From CAYTYZ01 sp964448465 (GTDB taxonomy: Bacteria; Patescibacteriota; Microgenomatia; UBA12405), in the NCBI GenBank assembly GCA_964448465.1, contig CAYUVY010000012.1, positions 1 to 25,136 of the forward strand: DNA of 25,136 nucleotides, written 5' to 3'. The position numbers and the translations under genes are program-made. The notes below the pieces were generated by a model. It ran no database searches. It was not told the DNA's origin and saw only the letters and a program-made list of their open reading frames with translations. Of the stretch, positions 1 through 6,798 are shown in pieces (position 1 is the first letter of the stretch; each line of letters starts with the position of its first letter).

Positions 1-160
1 TTTTGGCCATACGGATGTAAATTCCACGATGAGTTAGGTCGTTTAGATTCTCGGCAAGAAAATAGCCATAGGCTTGGAATTCCAAAGGACTGTGTTTGGC
101 CCTTTGACTCATTATATTTTTACGAGCCTCGAGGACTGCTTTAATATCAGAAATAGCCAT
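1..160 (-). CDS. Hypothetical protein, 3' end cut off by window edge
   Basis: The minus-strand frame opens with ATG at 160-158 and stays open to the window edge, giving the first 53 residues. It begins MAISDIKAVLEARKNIM and continues with a segment rich in aromatic and charged residues (EFQAYGYFLAENLNDLTHRG). No domain is recognised; it reads as a soluble, helical protein. The start is supported by a TACAAT hexamer ending 5 nt upstream, the spacing seen at most other genes here, and by the terminator of the preceding gene just beyond it. Function unknown. Confidence 0.6.
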   Translation of the reverse strand, partial: MAISDIKAVLEARKNIMSQRAKHSPLEFQAYGYFLAENLNDLTHRGIYIRMAK

Positions 161-165
161 GAGCT

Positions 166-171
166 ATTGTA
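166..171 (-). promoter_or_regulatory. -10-like hexamer, leaderless start of gene 1-160
   Basis: On the minus strand TACAAT (5 of 6 matches to TATAAT) is followed by 5 nt and then the ATG. No Shine-Dalgarno lies between, so transcription would start at or next to the start codon. No -35 is visible. The case rests on the same layout recurring across the window. Confidence 0.4.
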
Positions 172-180
172 GCGTATTGC

Positions 181-210
181 AAAAAATACCCCCGACTTGC
201 GCCGAGGGTA
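181..210 (-). terminator. Rho-independent terminator after the 66-aa gene
   Basis: Read on the minus strand there is a 10-bp stem (TACCCTCGGC paired with GTCGGGGGTA, two G-T pairs) closed by a GCAA tetraloop and followed directly by TTTTTT. It lies 18 nt past the stop codon of the 66-aa gene, whose transcript it would end before the next leftward gene starts. Confidence 0.9.
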
Positions 211-227
211 CTGCTAGTAAATTACTA

Positions 228-428
228 CTAGACTTCTGGAGCACTGAGCTTCATCCAGTCAGCTTCAGAGACGAACTTGGTTAGAAAGCGACCTTGGTAG
301 CTTCCTCGCAAAGCATAGCGTACTTGTGTACCTTTGGTGGTTTTGCGGGTGTATTTGGTCTTTTTAACAGCACTTTCGTCTAACATCACGCTTTGGCGGG
401 ATTTGACGTCGTAGAATTTGATATCCAT
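228..428 (-). CDS. Small basic conserved-type protein, 66 aa
   Basis: A 66-residue Lys/Arg-rich protein starting MDIKFYDVKSRQSVML, with a basic middle (KKTKYTRKTTKG) and an aromatic C-terminal part (RGRFL-type stretch, then FVSEADWMKLSAPEV). I do not recognise a named family, although small 'FYDVK' proteins are, to my recollection, frequent in CPR genomes. The size, charge and alternating pattern would suit a small beta-rich nucleic-acid-binding or ribosome-associated protein, which is inference only. It is the only gene here with a clear Shine-Dalgarno (AAGGAG, 7 nt before ATG) and it has its own strong terminator, so it is probably a well-expressed monocistronic gene. No cysteines, signal peptide or membrane segment. 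Confidence 0.8.
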   Translation of the reverse strand: MDIKFYDVKSRQSVMLDESAVKKTKYTRKTTKGTQVRYALRGSYQGRFLTKFVSEADWMKLSAPEV

Positions 429-645
429 TCTTTGACTCCTTTTTTAATTAATAAATTGGCAGTTACTATAGTTGTAGCAGGTTTAGCCTCAGTTGTCTAC
501 TCGGTGTCAAATACTAGAAATACACAAAATTGGAAAATCCTATGAATAGGGATTATTTGTAGCCTTTAGCCTGTAGCTCGAACATCTGTTTATATTGACC
601 TCGGGGGATATTTAGCAATTCTTGGTGAGAATATTCAATTTATTT
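429..645. other. Intergenic region, 217 bp, between permease and 66-aa gene
   Basis: No open frame of useful length on either strand. Apart from the Shine-Dalgarno and weak promoter candidates of the 66-aa gene, it holds a small hairpin at 536-554 (AATCC-TAT arms around TTCAT on the minus strand) followed by a short T-rich run, possibly a weak terminator for the permease. The rest shows nothing I can name. Confidence 0.5.
436..441 (-). promoter_or_regulatory. Shine-Dalgarno of the 66-aa gene
   Basis: AAGGAG on the minus strand, 7 nt upstream of the ATG at 428. It fixes the start and is unusual here because neighbouring genes have -10-like hexamers in this position instead. A possible promoter further upstream is TATAGT at 470-465, or TTGACA at 510-505 with a poor -10; neither is convincing. 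Confidence 0.75.
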
Positions 646-1575
646 TTAGTGGAAGATTTGATTGAGAATCAGACCCAAGATGCTGGTGTAGAAAAAATAC
701 CAGACCACTAGTTTAACCACAGCTTTGGAGCCAACTAGTTTATAAAGAACGGTAACTTCGGAAATACTAGAAATTGTGGTAGCCATTAAGAGACTAACAC
801 TAGTGCCCAAGGGTAGGCCAGTTCTAATAATAGGTAGCAAAATAGTGGCGGCACTAGCGGCTTCAATATGAGTTGGAAGACCGATTAGGGTGGCGAGAAT
901 TGGACCATACCAAGCCCTGCCAAGTGTAGATATTTGGACCAAGAAACCGGGTAAAATTTGACCTAAAACTAAAGACAATGCTACACCAAGACTAACCGGG
1001 ACCAAAAGCATTTTTAGAGTTTTGAGAGTATCAGAGAAAGCTTGGCTTATGGTTTGTTTTAAGTTATGGGTATGAACATGATCTTGATGTAAGTGTTGAA
1101 AATTTTTATTAGGAACAAGTCCAAGCTGTGGTGCGAGTAGGCCGGTAAGAGTTGCAGAAAGGATACCAACAGTTATATAAAGAATTGCACCGGATACTCC
1201 GGCAAATTGAAACATAACCGCCAGGGCAAATTCGTTGACGGCGGGAGCGGCAAAGAGAAAGGCAGCGGCACCTTGGACCGAGGCACCTTGAGATAAAAGT
1301 CCACCATATAGACCGGTAACCGAACAACTACAGACAGGGGTTAGAGCACCTAAAATGGCACCACTGAAGGAACCAACAATCCCCTTGCGACCAAGAGTTT
1401 TGTCATAGGTGTCTTTGTGTAGAGAGTGCTTGATAAAACTAACTAGAAAAGTGATGACGACAAGCAGAAGAGCAATTTCTAGCCAACTGGTGACGAAACT
1501 GCCAACTATTTGGTTGGGAATTTGGGCGCCAAGATATTCGGCAAGATGGGTGATAAGAGAAATAGGGTTGGTCAC
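646..1575 (-). CDS. Permease of the ArsP/YraQ (DUF318) family
   Basis: A 309-aa polytopic membrane protein with about eight hydrophobic segments. The family signature is present at residues 78-85 (LTPVCSCS), where the CSC motif (Cys82, Cys84) is the hallmark of DUF318 permeases such as ArsP, which exports trivalent organoarsenicals. A second conserved block, FLFAAPAVNEFAL, follows near residue 106, and PTHIEAASAA lies in the second half. The central cytoplasmic loop carries a His cluster (His161, 163, 166, 168, 170) that could bind metal. The start is GTG at 1575, with TGA-GATAAT ending 6 nt upstream. It diverges from the YibE/F gene with about 57 bp between starts. The family is clear; the substrate (organoarsenic, metal or other) is not. 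Confidence 0.85.
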   Translation of the reverse strand: MTNPISLITHLAEYLGAQIPNQIVGSFVTSWLEIALLLVVITFLVSFIKHSLHKDTYDKTLGRKGIVGSFSGAILGALTPVCSCSVTGLYGGLLSQGASVQGAAAFLFAAPAVNEFALAVMFQFAGVSGAILYITVGILSATLTGLLAPQLGLVPNKNFQHLHQDHVHTHNLKQTISQAFSDTLKTLKMLLVPVSLGVALSLVLGQILPGFLVQISTLGRAWYGPILATLIGLPTHIEAASAATILLPIIRTGLPLGTSVSLLMATTISSISEVTVLYKLVGSKAVVKLVVWYFFYTSILGLILNQIFH

Positions 1576-1581
1576 ATTGGT

Positions 1582-1590
1582 ATTATCTCA
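1582..1590 (-). promoter_or_regulatory. Extended -10 of the permease, leaderless
   Basis: On the minus strand TGA-GATAAT (extended -10 form) is followed by ACCAAT and then the GTG start. No Shine-Dalgarno is present. The spacing implies transcription starting at or beside the start codon. Confidence 0.5.
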
Positions 1591-1618
1591 AATATTAGTT
1601 TTAAGACAAATATTGATT

Positions 1619-1627
1619 TGGTAAGAT
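1619..1627 (+). promoter_or_regulatory. Extended -10 of the YibE/F gene, leaderless
   Basis: TGG-TAAGAT is followed by TGGGG and then ATG at 1633. The TGn-TAAGAT-5 nt-ATG layout is the same as in front of pilD (12222-12235). The GGGG run could also be read as a weak ribosome binding site, but it touches the ATG. Confidence 0.5.
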
Positions 1628-1632
1628 TGGGG

Positions 1633-2727
1633 ATGAACATAATTGTTGCCTTGGTATTGGTTCTAAAATTGATATATCCAGTTCAGGTCTTGGCTCAGAC
1701 TAACGTGAATAGCGATCAGTATGGTATTGCCCGAGTGGAGGAAGTGAAGAAGATCGAAGTTGACGAAATTGATAAACAAATAGGTCAAAATTTTGCCCAG
1801 GAAATAAAACTAAAATTTTTGACTGGAGAGGATAAGAATAAGGATGTGGTAGTAAATAATTCCACTACTTCTACAGAAGAATTGTATAAGTTTGGACAGA
1901 TTGTTATCGTAAAAAAGAGCGTATTTGACGGCTTGGAAACATATGATCTACAGGGCAAATATCGGATTAGACTAATTGAGCTATTAACTTTACTATTTGT
2001 TGCCCTAGTGCTGATATTAACCAAGTTTAAAGGCCTAGGATCATTGTTTGGTTTTGTTTCGACTTTGGGGGTATTGTTGTATTTTGTTGTGCCAAATATT
2101 TTTGCTGGACTTGACCCTTTAATAGTTAGTTTTTTGGGCTGTTTAGCAATAGCTACTGTATCGATGTTCTTGTCTCATGGATTTAATAGAAAAACAGTGG
2201 TGGCATATTTGTCGACTATATTATTATTGGTCCTGAGTGTGGGTCTTTCAAGCTGGGTGGTAAAAGTAGCCGATCTAAGTGGGGCTGGATCGGAAGAAAG
2301 CTTGTTATTACTTGAAAGTTTGCCCAAAGGAGTCAATTTACAAGGACTTTTGTTAGCAGGAATAATAATAGGAATAATGGGAGTCTTGGATGATATAACT
2401 ACGGCACAAGTGGCGGCAGTGGAGGAAATCTATAATGCTAATCCCAAACTAAGCAGAAGAGAGTTGTATGTTAGGGGTACAAGTGTGGGCAGAGAACATA
2501 TTGCAAGCTTGGTAAATACCCTAATGTTGGCTTATGCCGGCACGTCTTTACCTTTATTTTTATTAATAAATTTAAATGTAAATAAACAACCCCTGTGGGT
2601 AATTTTAAGTAGCTCTATGATTGCCGAGGAGATAGTTAGGACTATGGTAGGCAGTATTGTGCTGGTTTTGGCAGTACCAATTACAACTATTTTTGCGGCT
2701 CTTTGGTTGAAGAAGAAAGATAGATAG
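1633..2727 (+). CDS. YibE/F family multi-pass membrane protein
   Basis: A 364-aa protein of the YibE/F family (role poorly defined). An N-terminal signal-like hydrophobic segment (MNIIVALVLVLKL...VLAQ) precedes an extracytoplasmic domain of about 110 residues, then six or so membrane helices. The family blocks are present: GIMGVLDDITTAQ near residues 246-258 followed by a VEEIYNANP helix, and LVNTLMLAYAGTSLPLFLL near 292-310. The same frame is open further upstream (to 1510), but that would overlap the divergent permease by 66 nt and bury the hydrophobic N-terminus. ATG 1633 gives a proper signal segment and sits 5 nt after an extended -10. Pairing with the permease may reflect shared transport or stress function, which is inference. 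Confidence 0.85.
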   Translation: MNIIVALVLVLKLIYPVQVLAQTNVNSDQYGIARVEEVKKIEVDEIDKQIGQNFAQEIKLKFLTGEDKNKDVVVNNSTTSTEELYKFGQIVIVKKSVFDGLETYDLQGKYRIRLIELLTLLFVALVLILTKFKGLGSLFGFVSTLGVLLYFVVPNIFAGLDPLIVSFLGCLAIATVSMFLSHGFNRKTVVAYLSTILLLVLSVGLSSWVVKVADLSGAGSEESLLLLESLPKGVNLQGLLLAGIIIGIMGVLDDITTAQVAAVEEIYNANPKLSRRELYVRGTSVGREHIASLVNTLMLAYAGTSLPLFLLINLNVNKQPLWVILSSSMIAEEIVRTMVGSIVLVLAVPITTIFAALWLKKKDR

Positions 2728-2760
2728 AGTGGACAATGGTCGCCTTCGTCTAGATCAAAA

Positions 2761-2787
2761 ACAGGACTTCGGCGGACTAAAGCGGAG
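2761..2787. repeat. Fragment of a CTTCGGCGGAC-type short repeat
   Basis: The 69-bp stretch between the convergent YibE/F and tRNA genes contains CTTCGGCGGAC, an 11-mer that also occurs in pilD at 12643-12653. An inverted pair AGATCA/TGATCT encloses it. I see no proper terminator for either convergent transcript, although the inverted pair might act as a weak one. Confidence 0.35.
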
Positions 2788-2796
2788 TGTGATCTG

Positions 2797-2867
2797 TGGA
2801 CTCACGGGGAATTGAACCCCGAATATACCAATGCGAATGGTATGTTATACCGTTTAACTATGAGCCC
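2797..2867 (-). tRNA. tRNA-Ala (anticodon CGC)
   Basis: The 71-nt minus-strand sequence folds into a full cloverleaf: acceptor GGGCTCA/TGAGTCC, D-stem GTTA/TAAC, anticodon stem TACCA/TGGTA with loop TTCGCAT, a 4-nt variable region, and T-stem CGGGG/CCCCG with loop TTCAATT. The anticodon CGC reads GCG (Ala). The acceptor has G3:U70, the classical alanine identity element, with A73 as discriminator. CCA is not encoded, so it must be added by the CCA-adding enzyme. Its 5' end overlaps the last 10 nt of pth, so it is probably cut from the pth transcript by RNase P. Confidence 0.95.
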
Positions 2868-3337
2868 AGGAGTTTTTGGAAGTCTGGGTTGGCTTGTACT
2901 TTTTCAAAAACTTGGGATAGTGTAGCAAAATCGGTGGCAGAAAGATTCATTAAGACGTAGTCTTCGGGTAAAAGGTTGCTATCGGTTGGGCGGCCAATAC
3001 CGATTCTTAGGCGCCAAAAGGCTTGGGTGCCTAGATTTTCCACAATAGACTTGATGCCATTGTGACCGGCGCTACCTCGGTCAAATTGCAGACGATACTC
3101 CCCCACTTCGATATCTAGATCGTCGTGAACGATTAAAATTTCGTCTGGGTTTATCTTGTAAAACTTGGCTTCTTTGGCAACAGATAGACCGGAATTGTTC
3201 ATAAAATCTTGAGGCTTTAAATATTTTAGATTGGGAAATTTATCTTGTAAAAAATCCACAAATTTAAAACCCACGTTGTGACGTGTATTTTCGTATTTTT
3301 TACCGGGATTGCCGAGACCGACGATTAGCTTGATCAT
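2858..3337 (-). CDS. pth: Peptidyl-tRNA hydrolase, compact form
   Basis: Pth cleaves peptidyl-tRNA released from stalled ribosomes, recycling tRNA in the cytoplasm. The 159-aa protein has the family motifs: VGLGNPGKKYENTRHNVGF with the catalytic His at about residue 20 and Asn10; KPQDFMNNSG (substrate-binding Asn); IVHDDLD with the catalytic Asp; RGSAGHNG; and RLRIGIGRP. Bacterial Pth is usually about 185-195 aa. Here roughly 25 residues between VGF and KPQDFMN, plus part of the C-terminal helix, are missing, while all active-site blocks remain. The stop codon TAG consists of nucleotides 8-10 of the downstream tRNA-Ala gene. ATG 3337 is preceded by TAAAAT at a 5-nt distance. Confidence 0.95.
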   Translation of the reverse strand: MIKLIVGLGNPGKKYENTRHNVGFKFVDFLQDKFPNLKYLKPQDFMNNSGLSVAKEAKFYKINPDEILIVHDDLDIEVGEYRLQFDRGSAGHNGIKSIVENLGTQAFWRLRIGIGRPTDSNLLPEDYVLMNLSATDFATLSQVFEKVQANPDFQKLLGS

Positions 3338-3342
3338 TTTAT

Positions 3343-3348
3343 ATTTTA
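3343..3348 (-). promoter_or_regulatory. -10-like hexamer of pth, leaderless
   Basis: TAAAAT on the minus strand, 5 nt before the pth ATG, with no Shine-Dalgarno between. The area is AT-rich, so a chance match is possible. Confidence 0.35.
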
Positions 3349-3363
3349 ACGCAAATTCGATAA

Positions 3364-3388
3364 TAGGGTTTAATGAATTAAACCCCTA
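3364..3388. repeat. Short palindrome, TAGGG...CCCCTA family
   Basis: TAGGG-TTTAAT and ATTAAA-CCCCTA form a near-perfect inverted repeat with one extra C in the right arm. The outer TAGGG/CCCTA and the following CTG match the two palindromes inside ligA (4743-4768, 4876-4903), while the inner arm differs in a paired way. This copy is intergenic, between pth and ligA. Confidence 0.7.
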
Positions 3389-3435
3389 CTGTAAATAAAA
3401 GTGAATAGTTCACGGAGAAGAATATAAATCTCAAT

Positions 3436-3464
3436 AAAAATAGATCCTGAAACAAGTTCAGGAT
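3436..3464 (-). terminator. Palindromic repeat acting as probable ligA terminator
   Basis: An 8-bp inverted repeat, ATCCTGAA/TTCAGGAT (3444-3464), lies 11 nt past the ligA stop and is followed on the minus strand by CTATTTTT. The hairpin plus T-run would end the ligA transcript. The element itself, with ATGACA after the right arm, belongs to a dispersed palindrome type; a variant with compensating changes lies in pilD at 12410-12430. Confidence 0.55.
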
Positions 3465-3475
3465 GACAGTATTTA

Positions 3476-5595
3476 TTATTTCAACAATAGGGCAAGTTCG
3501 TTTTCGGAAATGATTTTGGTGCCAAAGCGTGTGGCTTGTTCTAGTTTGGAGGAGCCTGAGTTGGGTTCGTTGGTAACCAAATAAGTAGTATTTTTACTGA
3601 CGGAATTGGCAACTTTACCACCTGAGTCTACAATTTTGTTTTCAATATCTTTGCGTGGGGCTGACAGGCTGCCGGTGATGCAAAAAATGGCTCCATTTAA
3701 AATATTTTTGGCGGTGCTTGTTTTTAACTTTATTTTGGGAAGTAAGTCTAAAATTGTCTGACGACGCTGAGCAAGCCCTGCTACTACTTTTTGAGCTAAA
3801 CCTTCTTGAAAACCTGGTTGAGATAGTAGTTGTTGATTGGTTAAGTCTAGTAATTTTTCGGGAGTGTCAAAACCGCTGGAAACTAATTGCTGAATTCTTT
3901 TTTGAGAAAAATTGGGAATAGCTACAGCGGTAAATAGTTCGACTAAAGTTAGTTCCTGTTTCTTGGCAATTTCTTGAATAATTTTGGTGGCAGATTTTTC
4001 ACCTAGTCCATCGATAGGAGCAATATCGGCAACTTGCAAAGCATAAAAGTCGGCCGGAGTTTTAAGTTTGCCGATCTTGTAAAGTTTTTCAATAGTTTTA
4101 TCGGAAATATTTTGGATATCTAAAAATTTACAATACAGACGCAGACAACCAAGTATTTTCGCGGGACAACTGGAGTTGGGACACTTTAAGAATTTATCGA
4201 CGGTTATTAATTTGCTGCCACATGATGGGCAATTTTCAGGAGACAAAACATGTCCTACTTCAACTTTAGTAACTACTTTTTCGATAAGAGGGATCACGTC
4301 GCCGCGACGGCTAATTTCTACAAAATCGCCAATGTTAATATCTTTTTCTTGAATTAGTTGGTAGTTAGCCAATGATGCATAGGTAACTACCGCCCCGGAC
4401 AGCTCTACAGGTTCGACTTGAGCAACGGGGGTGATGGTGCCAAGAGGGCCAACTTGCCAAGTGATGGCAATAATTTTGGTTTGACTGCTGCGGGCTGGGA
4501 ATTTGTAAGCCACTTGGCCCAGAGGTCGATGGTTTTCCTGACCCAGAGAATCGGAAAGTTTTAGGTCGTTGATTTTGACAACCAAACCGTCGATATCAAA
4601 CTCTAGGCTTTGACGAAGATTGGTGGAGTAATGATCAAAAATTTCCTGTATTTGCGCAAAATTTTTTGCTGGCTTGGAGTCCACGGTGACAATTTTATTT
4701 TTTTGGAGAAAAGAAATTTTAGCCAATTCTGTATCTAGTTTTGAGGGCGAATCGTGATTCGCCCCTACGGTGGATGGTGAAAGATCCCAGCAAATAAGTG
4801 AACAATAGTTACAATAAAGACCATCGAGGCGTTGGGAAATTCCAGAGGCGGCATTGCGAGGATTGGTGTATGTTTGTAGGGGCGCATCATGATGCGCCCC
4901 TACTGTGGCATTCAATTTGGCAAAGTCAGCATAGGTAACAATTATTTCTGCGCGCAGAGAACCAGAAAAATCGGGAATGTGGGGAACAAAATTTTGCATT
5001 TGAATTATGTTTTGAGAAATATCATCACCTATTTGTCCATCTCCCCTGGTAATCCCCTGCTGAAACTGACCATTTTTATAGATTAATTCCACAGACAGAC
5101 CATCGAGTTTGGGTTGGACCAAAAATTCTAAAATGTCGGTTTTGTGACGAGAAAAATATTTTTCCAACTCCTCGTAGGTCTTAACTTNNNNNNNNNNNNN
5201 NNNNNNNNNNNNNNNNNNNNNNNNNNNNNNNNNNNNNNNNNNNNNNNNNNNNNNNNNNNNNNNNNNNNNNNNNNNNNNNNNNNNNNNATGTCGGTTTTGT
5301 GACGAGAAAAATATTTTTCCAACTCCTCGTAGGTCTTAACTTTGTTTTGGGAAGACATCGGAAATTTATGTAAAAGTTTGGAAAAGCCGGTGTCAAAATT
5401 GGGAGTACCTACTTTCTGAAAAAGACGATGATGGGGGTGGATTTTTTTTAGGTGTTCTTCCAAAACATCGTAGGTGGCGTCGTCCATGATGGGCTTGGCA
5501 CTGGTATAGTAAGCCTTTTTGGCTTCAATCAATAGTTCGCCCAGTTCTTGTGGAGTAATTTTGGTTAGGTCTATGTCAGAAAGATTGTGGTGCAC
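3476..5595 (-). CDS. ligA: NAD+-dependent DNA ligase (interrupted by assembly gap)
   Basis: LigA seals nicks using NAD+. As given, the gene is split by 100 Ns (5188-5287), but the 55 nt on either side of the gap are identical. Collapsing them yields one 654-aa frame of normal length. In that numbering: domain Ia with AYYTSAKPIMDDATYD (residues 29-43); adenylation motif KLDG with nucleophile Lys111; PRNAASG and DIDGLVVK blocks; an OB-fold; a zinc finger with Cys404, Cys407, Cys420 and Cys425; helix-hairpin-helix repeats; and a C-terminal BRCT domain from about 580. Two palindromic repeats are translated in frame as VGAHHDAP and VGANHDSP at about 180-187 and 225-232. The start is GTG 5595, 12 nt after the fic stop, with TATAAT 5 nt upstream. 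Confidence 0.93.
4743..4768. repeat. In-frame palindrome in ligA, copy 1
   Basis: GGGCGAATC and GATTCGCCC form perfect 9-bp arms around a 2-nt centre, with flanking CTAC on one side. On the ligA strand it is read as VGANHDSP, in the same frame as the other copy 108 bp away. Confidence 0.85.
4876..4903. repeat. 28-bp perfect palindrome in ligA, copy 2
   Basis: Each half is GTAGGGGCGCATCA, giving a fully self-complementary 28-bp sequence. The ligA frame reads it as VGAHHDAP. It falls just before the conserved NPRNAASG block, in a stretch that is variable in other ligases. Confidence 0.9.
5188..5287. other. Assembly gap (100 N) between overlapping contig ends
   Basis: Exactly 100 Ns. The 55 nt before (5133-5187) and after (5288-5342) are identical, as expected when two contigs overlap by an assembler k-mer but were scaffolded with a fixed-size gap. 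Collapsing the overlap keeps the ligA frame open. Confidence 0.93.
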
Positions 5596-5600
5596 AGACT

Positions 5601-5606
5601 ATTATA
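5601..5606 (-). promoter_or_regulatory. Consensus -10 (TATAAT) before ligA GTG
   Basis: A perfect TATAAT on the minus strand, then AGTCT, then GTG. It overlaps the end of the fic gene region (stop at 5608-5610), so ligA could be transcribed both from fic and from this internal leaderless promoter. No good -35 is visible. Confidence 0.5.
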
Positions 5607-5607
5607 C

Positions 5608-6747
5608 CTAGGCGTTGGTGAGACAGTAAAAGGCGCCTTTGGTGGAGCCGCGCTTTTCGACAACCTGGTCGTCGATGAGTTTTTTTAGATCGCGCCAAAT
5701 AGTATCGTCACTGACCATGGGGAGAATTTGTTTGGCATCGGGCATGCGCAGGCCACCAAATTGTTGCATAAATTCCACTAACTTTATTTGTCGTTCGGTA
5801 AGCTGGACTTGTTTGCCACCGAGTTTTTGCTTGAGTTTAATATCGCGACTCAAGGCTTTAACTTTTTCTTTGATACGATTTAATTCGATGGCCAGAGACT
5901 CGGCATAAAATTCAATCCAAGTGGTAATGTCGCGCTTGAAAAGGTCAGGATTTGTCTCGTTGACCTTCATGATGATGTTGTAATAATCTTCGATGTTTCG
6001 ATCAAAATGTTCTTCAAGAGAAAATAAACGGCGGATGTCATAGCCATTGGCATACAAAATTAACATACTAAAAGCTCGACTGACTCGACCGTTGCCTTCC
6101 ACAAAGCCATGAATAGCCATTAAATAGTACATGGCCAAAGAGGCTACGATTACAGGATGGAGCTCGCGAGTAGATTTGTCATTAAGCCAGGCAAATAAAT
6201 CCTGAACCAAATATGGTACTTCGATAGCAGCTGGTGGGCGATGGGCCACCACGCCGGTGCGGGTATTTTTCAGAACGACTTGCTGGTGGCGATAGCGACC
6301 AACTTGGTCGGCTTCAATTAGTTTTTCGGTGGTTAATTGGTGAATTTTTTTAATGATAGTTTCGGAGAAAAAGAAAGGGCGGTTGCCTTGCTCGTCAAAC
6401 TGAGGAACGGTTTTTTCTTCTGGTAGGGGCATACCGGCGTCAAAGAGGGACCAGAGTTCTTCCAGGTAAGAAACCACATTTCTGTAGTTGATAACTTCCT
6501 GAATATCTCTCTCTCCGGCATTGATTTCCCGACCCTCGACTAGTTTGGCAACTTCTTGGATGGTTAGGTCATTTCCTTCGATTCTAGTTCCGTAGTGGAC
6601 AGTGCGAATCACAGCGTCATTTTGAAATTGTTTTTCGTAGGCTGGAACTAAAGGGGCTTCGTCGATGATGGCTTTGGCCGCTTCGATTTGACTGATTTGT
6701 TTTAATAGTTTGTTGGTGACTTGAAATACTGGCTGAACTACCGGCAT
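5608..6747 (-). CDS. Fic-domain protein (probable AMPylator) with winged helix
   Basis: Fic proteins usually transfer AMP from ATP to hydroxyl side chains of target proteins. The 379-aa sequence has the core motif HGFVEGNGRVSR (residues 213-224), matching HxFx(D/E)GNGRxxR with catalytic His213. An N-terminal GTRIEGN segment (Glu57) resembles the inhibitory helix of class II Fic proteins, in which the Glu blocks ATP binding. A KNTRTGVVAHRPP segment (160-172) fits the flap that positions targets. The C-terminal ~70 residues (LTERQIKLVEFMQQFGG... DDTIWRDLKKLIDDQ) look like a winged helix, a layout common in chromosomal Fic proteins. The start ATG 6747 follows TGG-TATACT by 6 nt. The target is unknown; its position between holB and ligA could be incidental. 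Confidence 0.92.
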   Translation of the reverse strand: MPVVQPVFQVTNKLLKQISQIEAAKAIIDEAPLVPAYEKQFQNDAVIRTVHYGTRIEGNDLTIQEVAKLVEGREINAGERDIQEVINYRNVVSYLEELWSLFDAGMPLPEEKTVPQFDEQGNRPFFFSETIIKKIHQLTTEKLIEADQVGRYRHQQVVLKNTRTGVVAHRPPAAIEVPYLVQDLFAWLNDKSTRELHPVIVASLAMYYLMAIHGFVEGNGRVSRAFSMLILYANGYDIRRLFSLEEHFDRNIEDYYNIIMKVNETNPDLFKRDITTWIEFYAESLAIELNRIKEKVKALSRDIKLKQKLGGKQVQLTERQIKLVEFMQQFGGLRMPDAKQILPMVSDDTIWRDLKKLIDDQVVEKRGSTKGAFYCLTNA

Positions 6748-6753
6748 ATAAAA

Positions 6754-6782
6754 AGTATACCACTGAATTTTTAAAATGTAAG
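6754..6782 (-). promoter_or_regulatory. fic promoter, leaderless
   Basis: On the minus strand CTTACA (4/6 to TTGACA), a 17-nt spacer, then TATACT (5/6) preceded by TGG. The ATG follows the hexamer after only 6 nt, so the transcript would start at the start codon. There is no Shine-Dalgarno. Confidence 0.55.
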
Positions 6783-6798
6783 GAGAAAATGCGGGGAA

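Noticed and set aside
1510..1632. Longer YibE/F start 41 codons upstream
   Set aside because: It would overlap the divergent permease and push the signal segment away from the N-terminus; ATG 1633 has an extended -10 at the usual distance.
3476..5595. ligA as a pseudogene or two separate genes
   Set aside because: The 55-nt identity on both sides of the 100 Ns shows an assembly overlap; the merged frame is complete.
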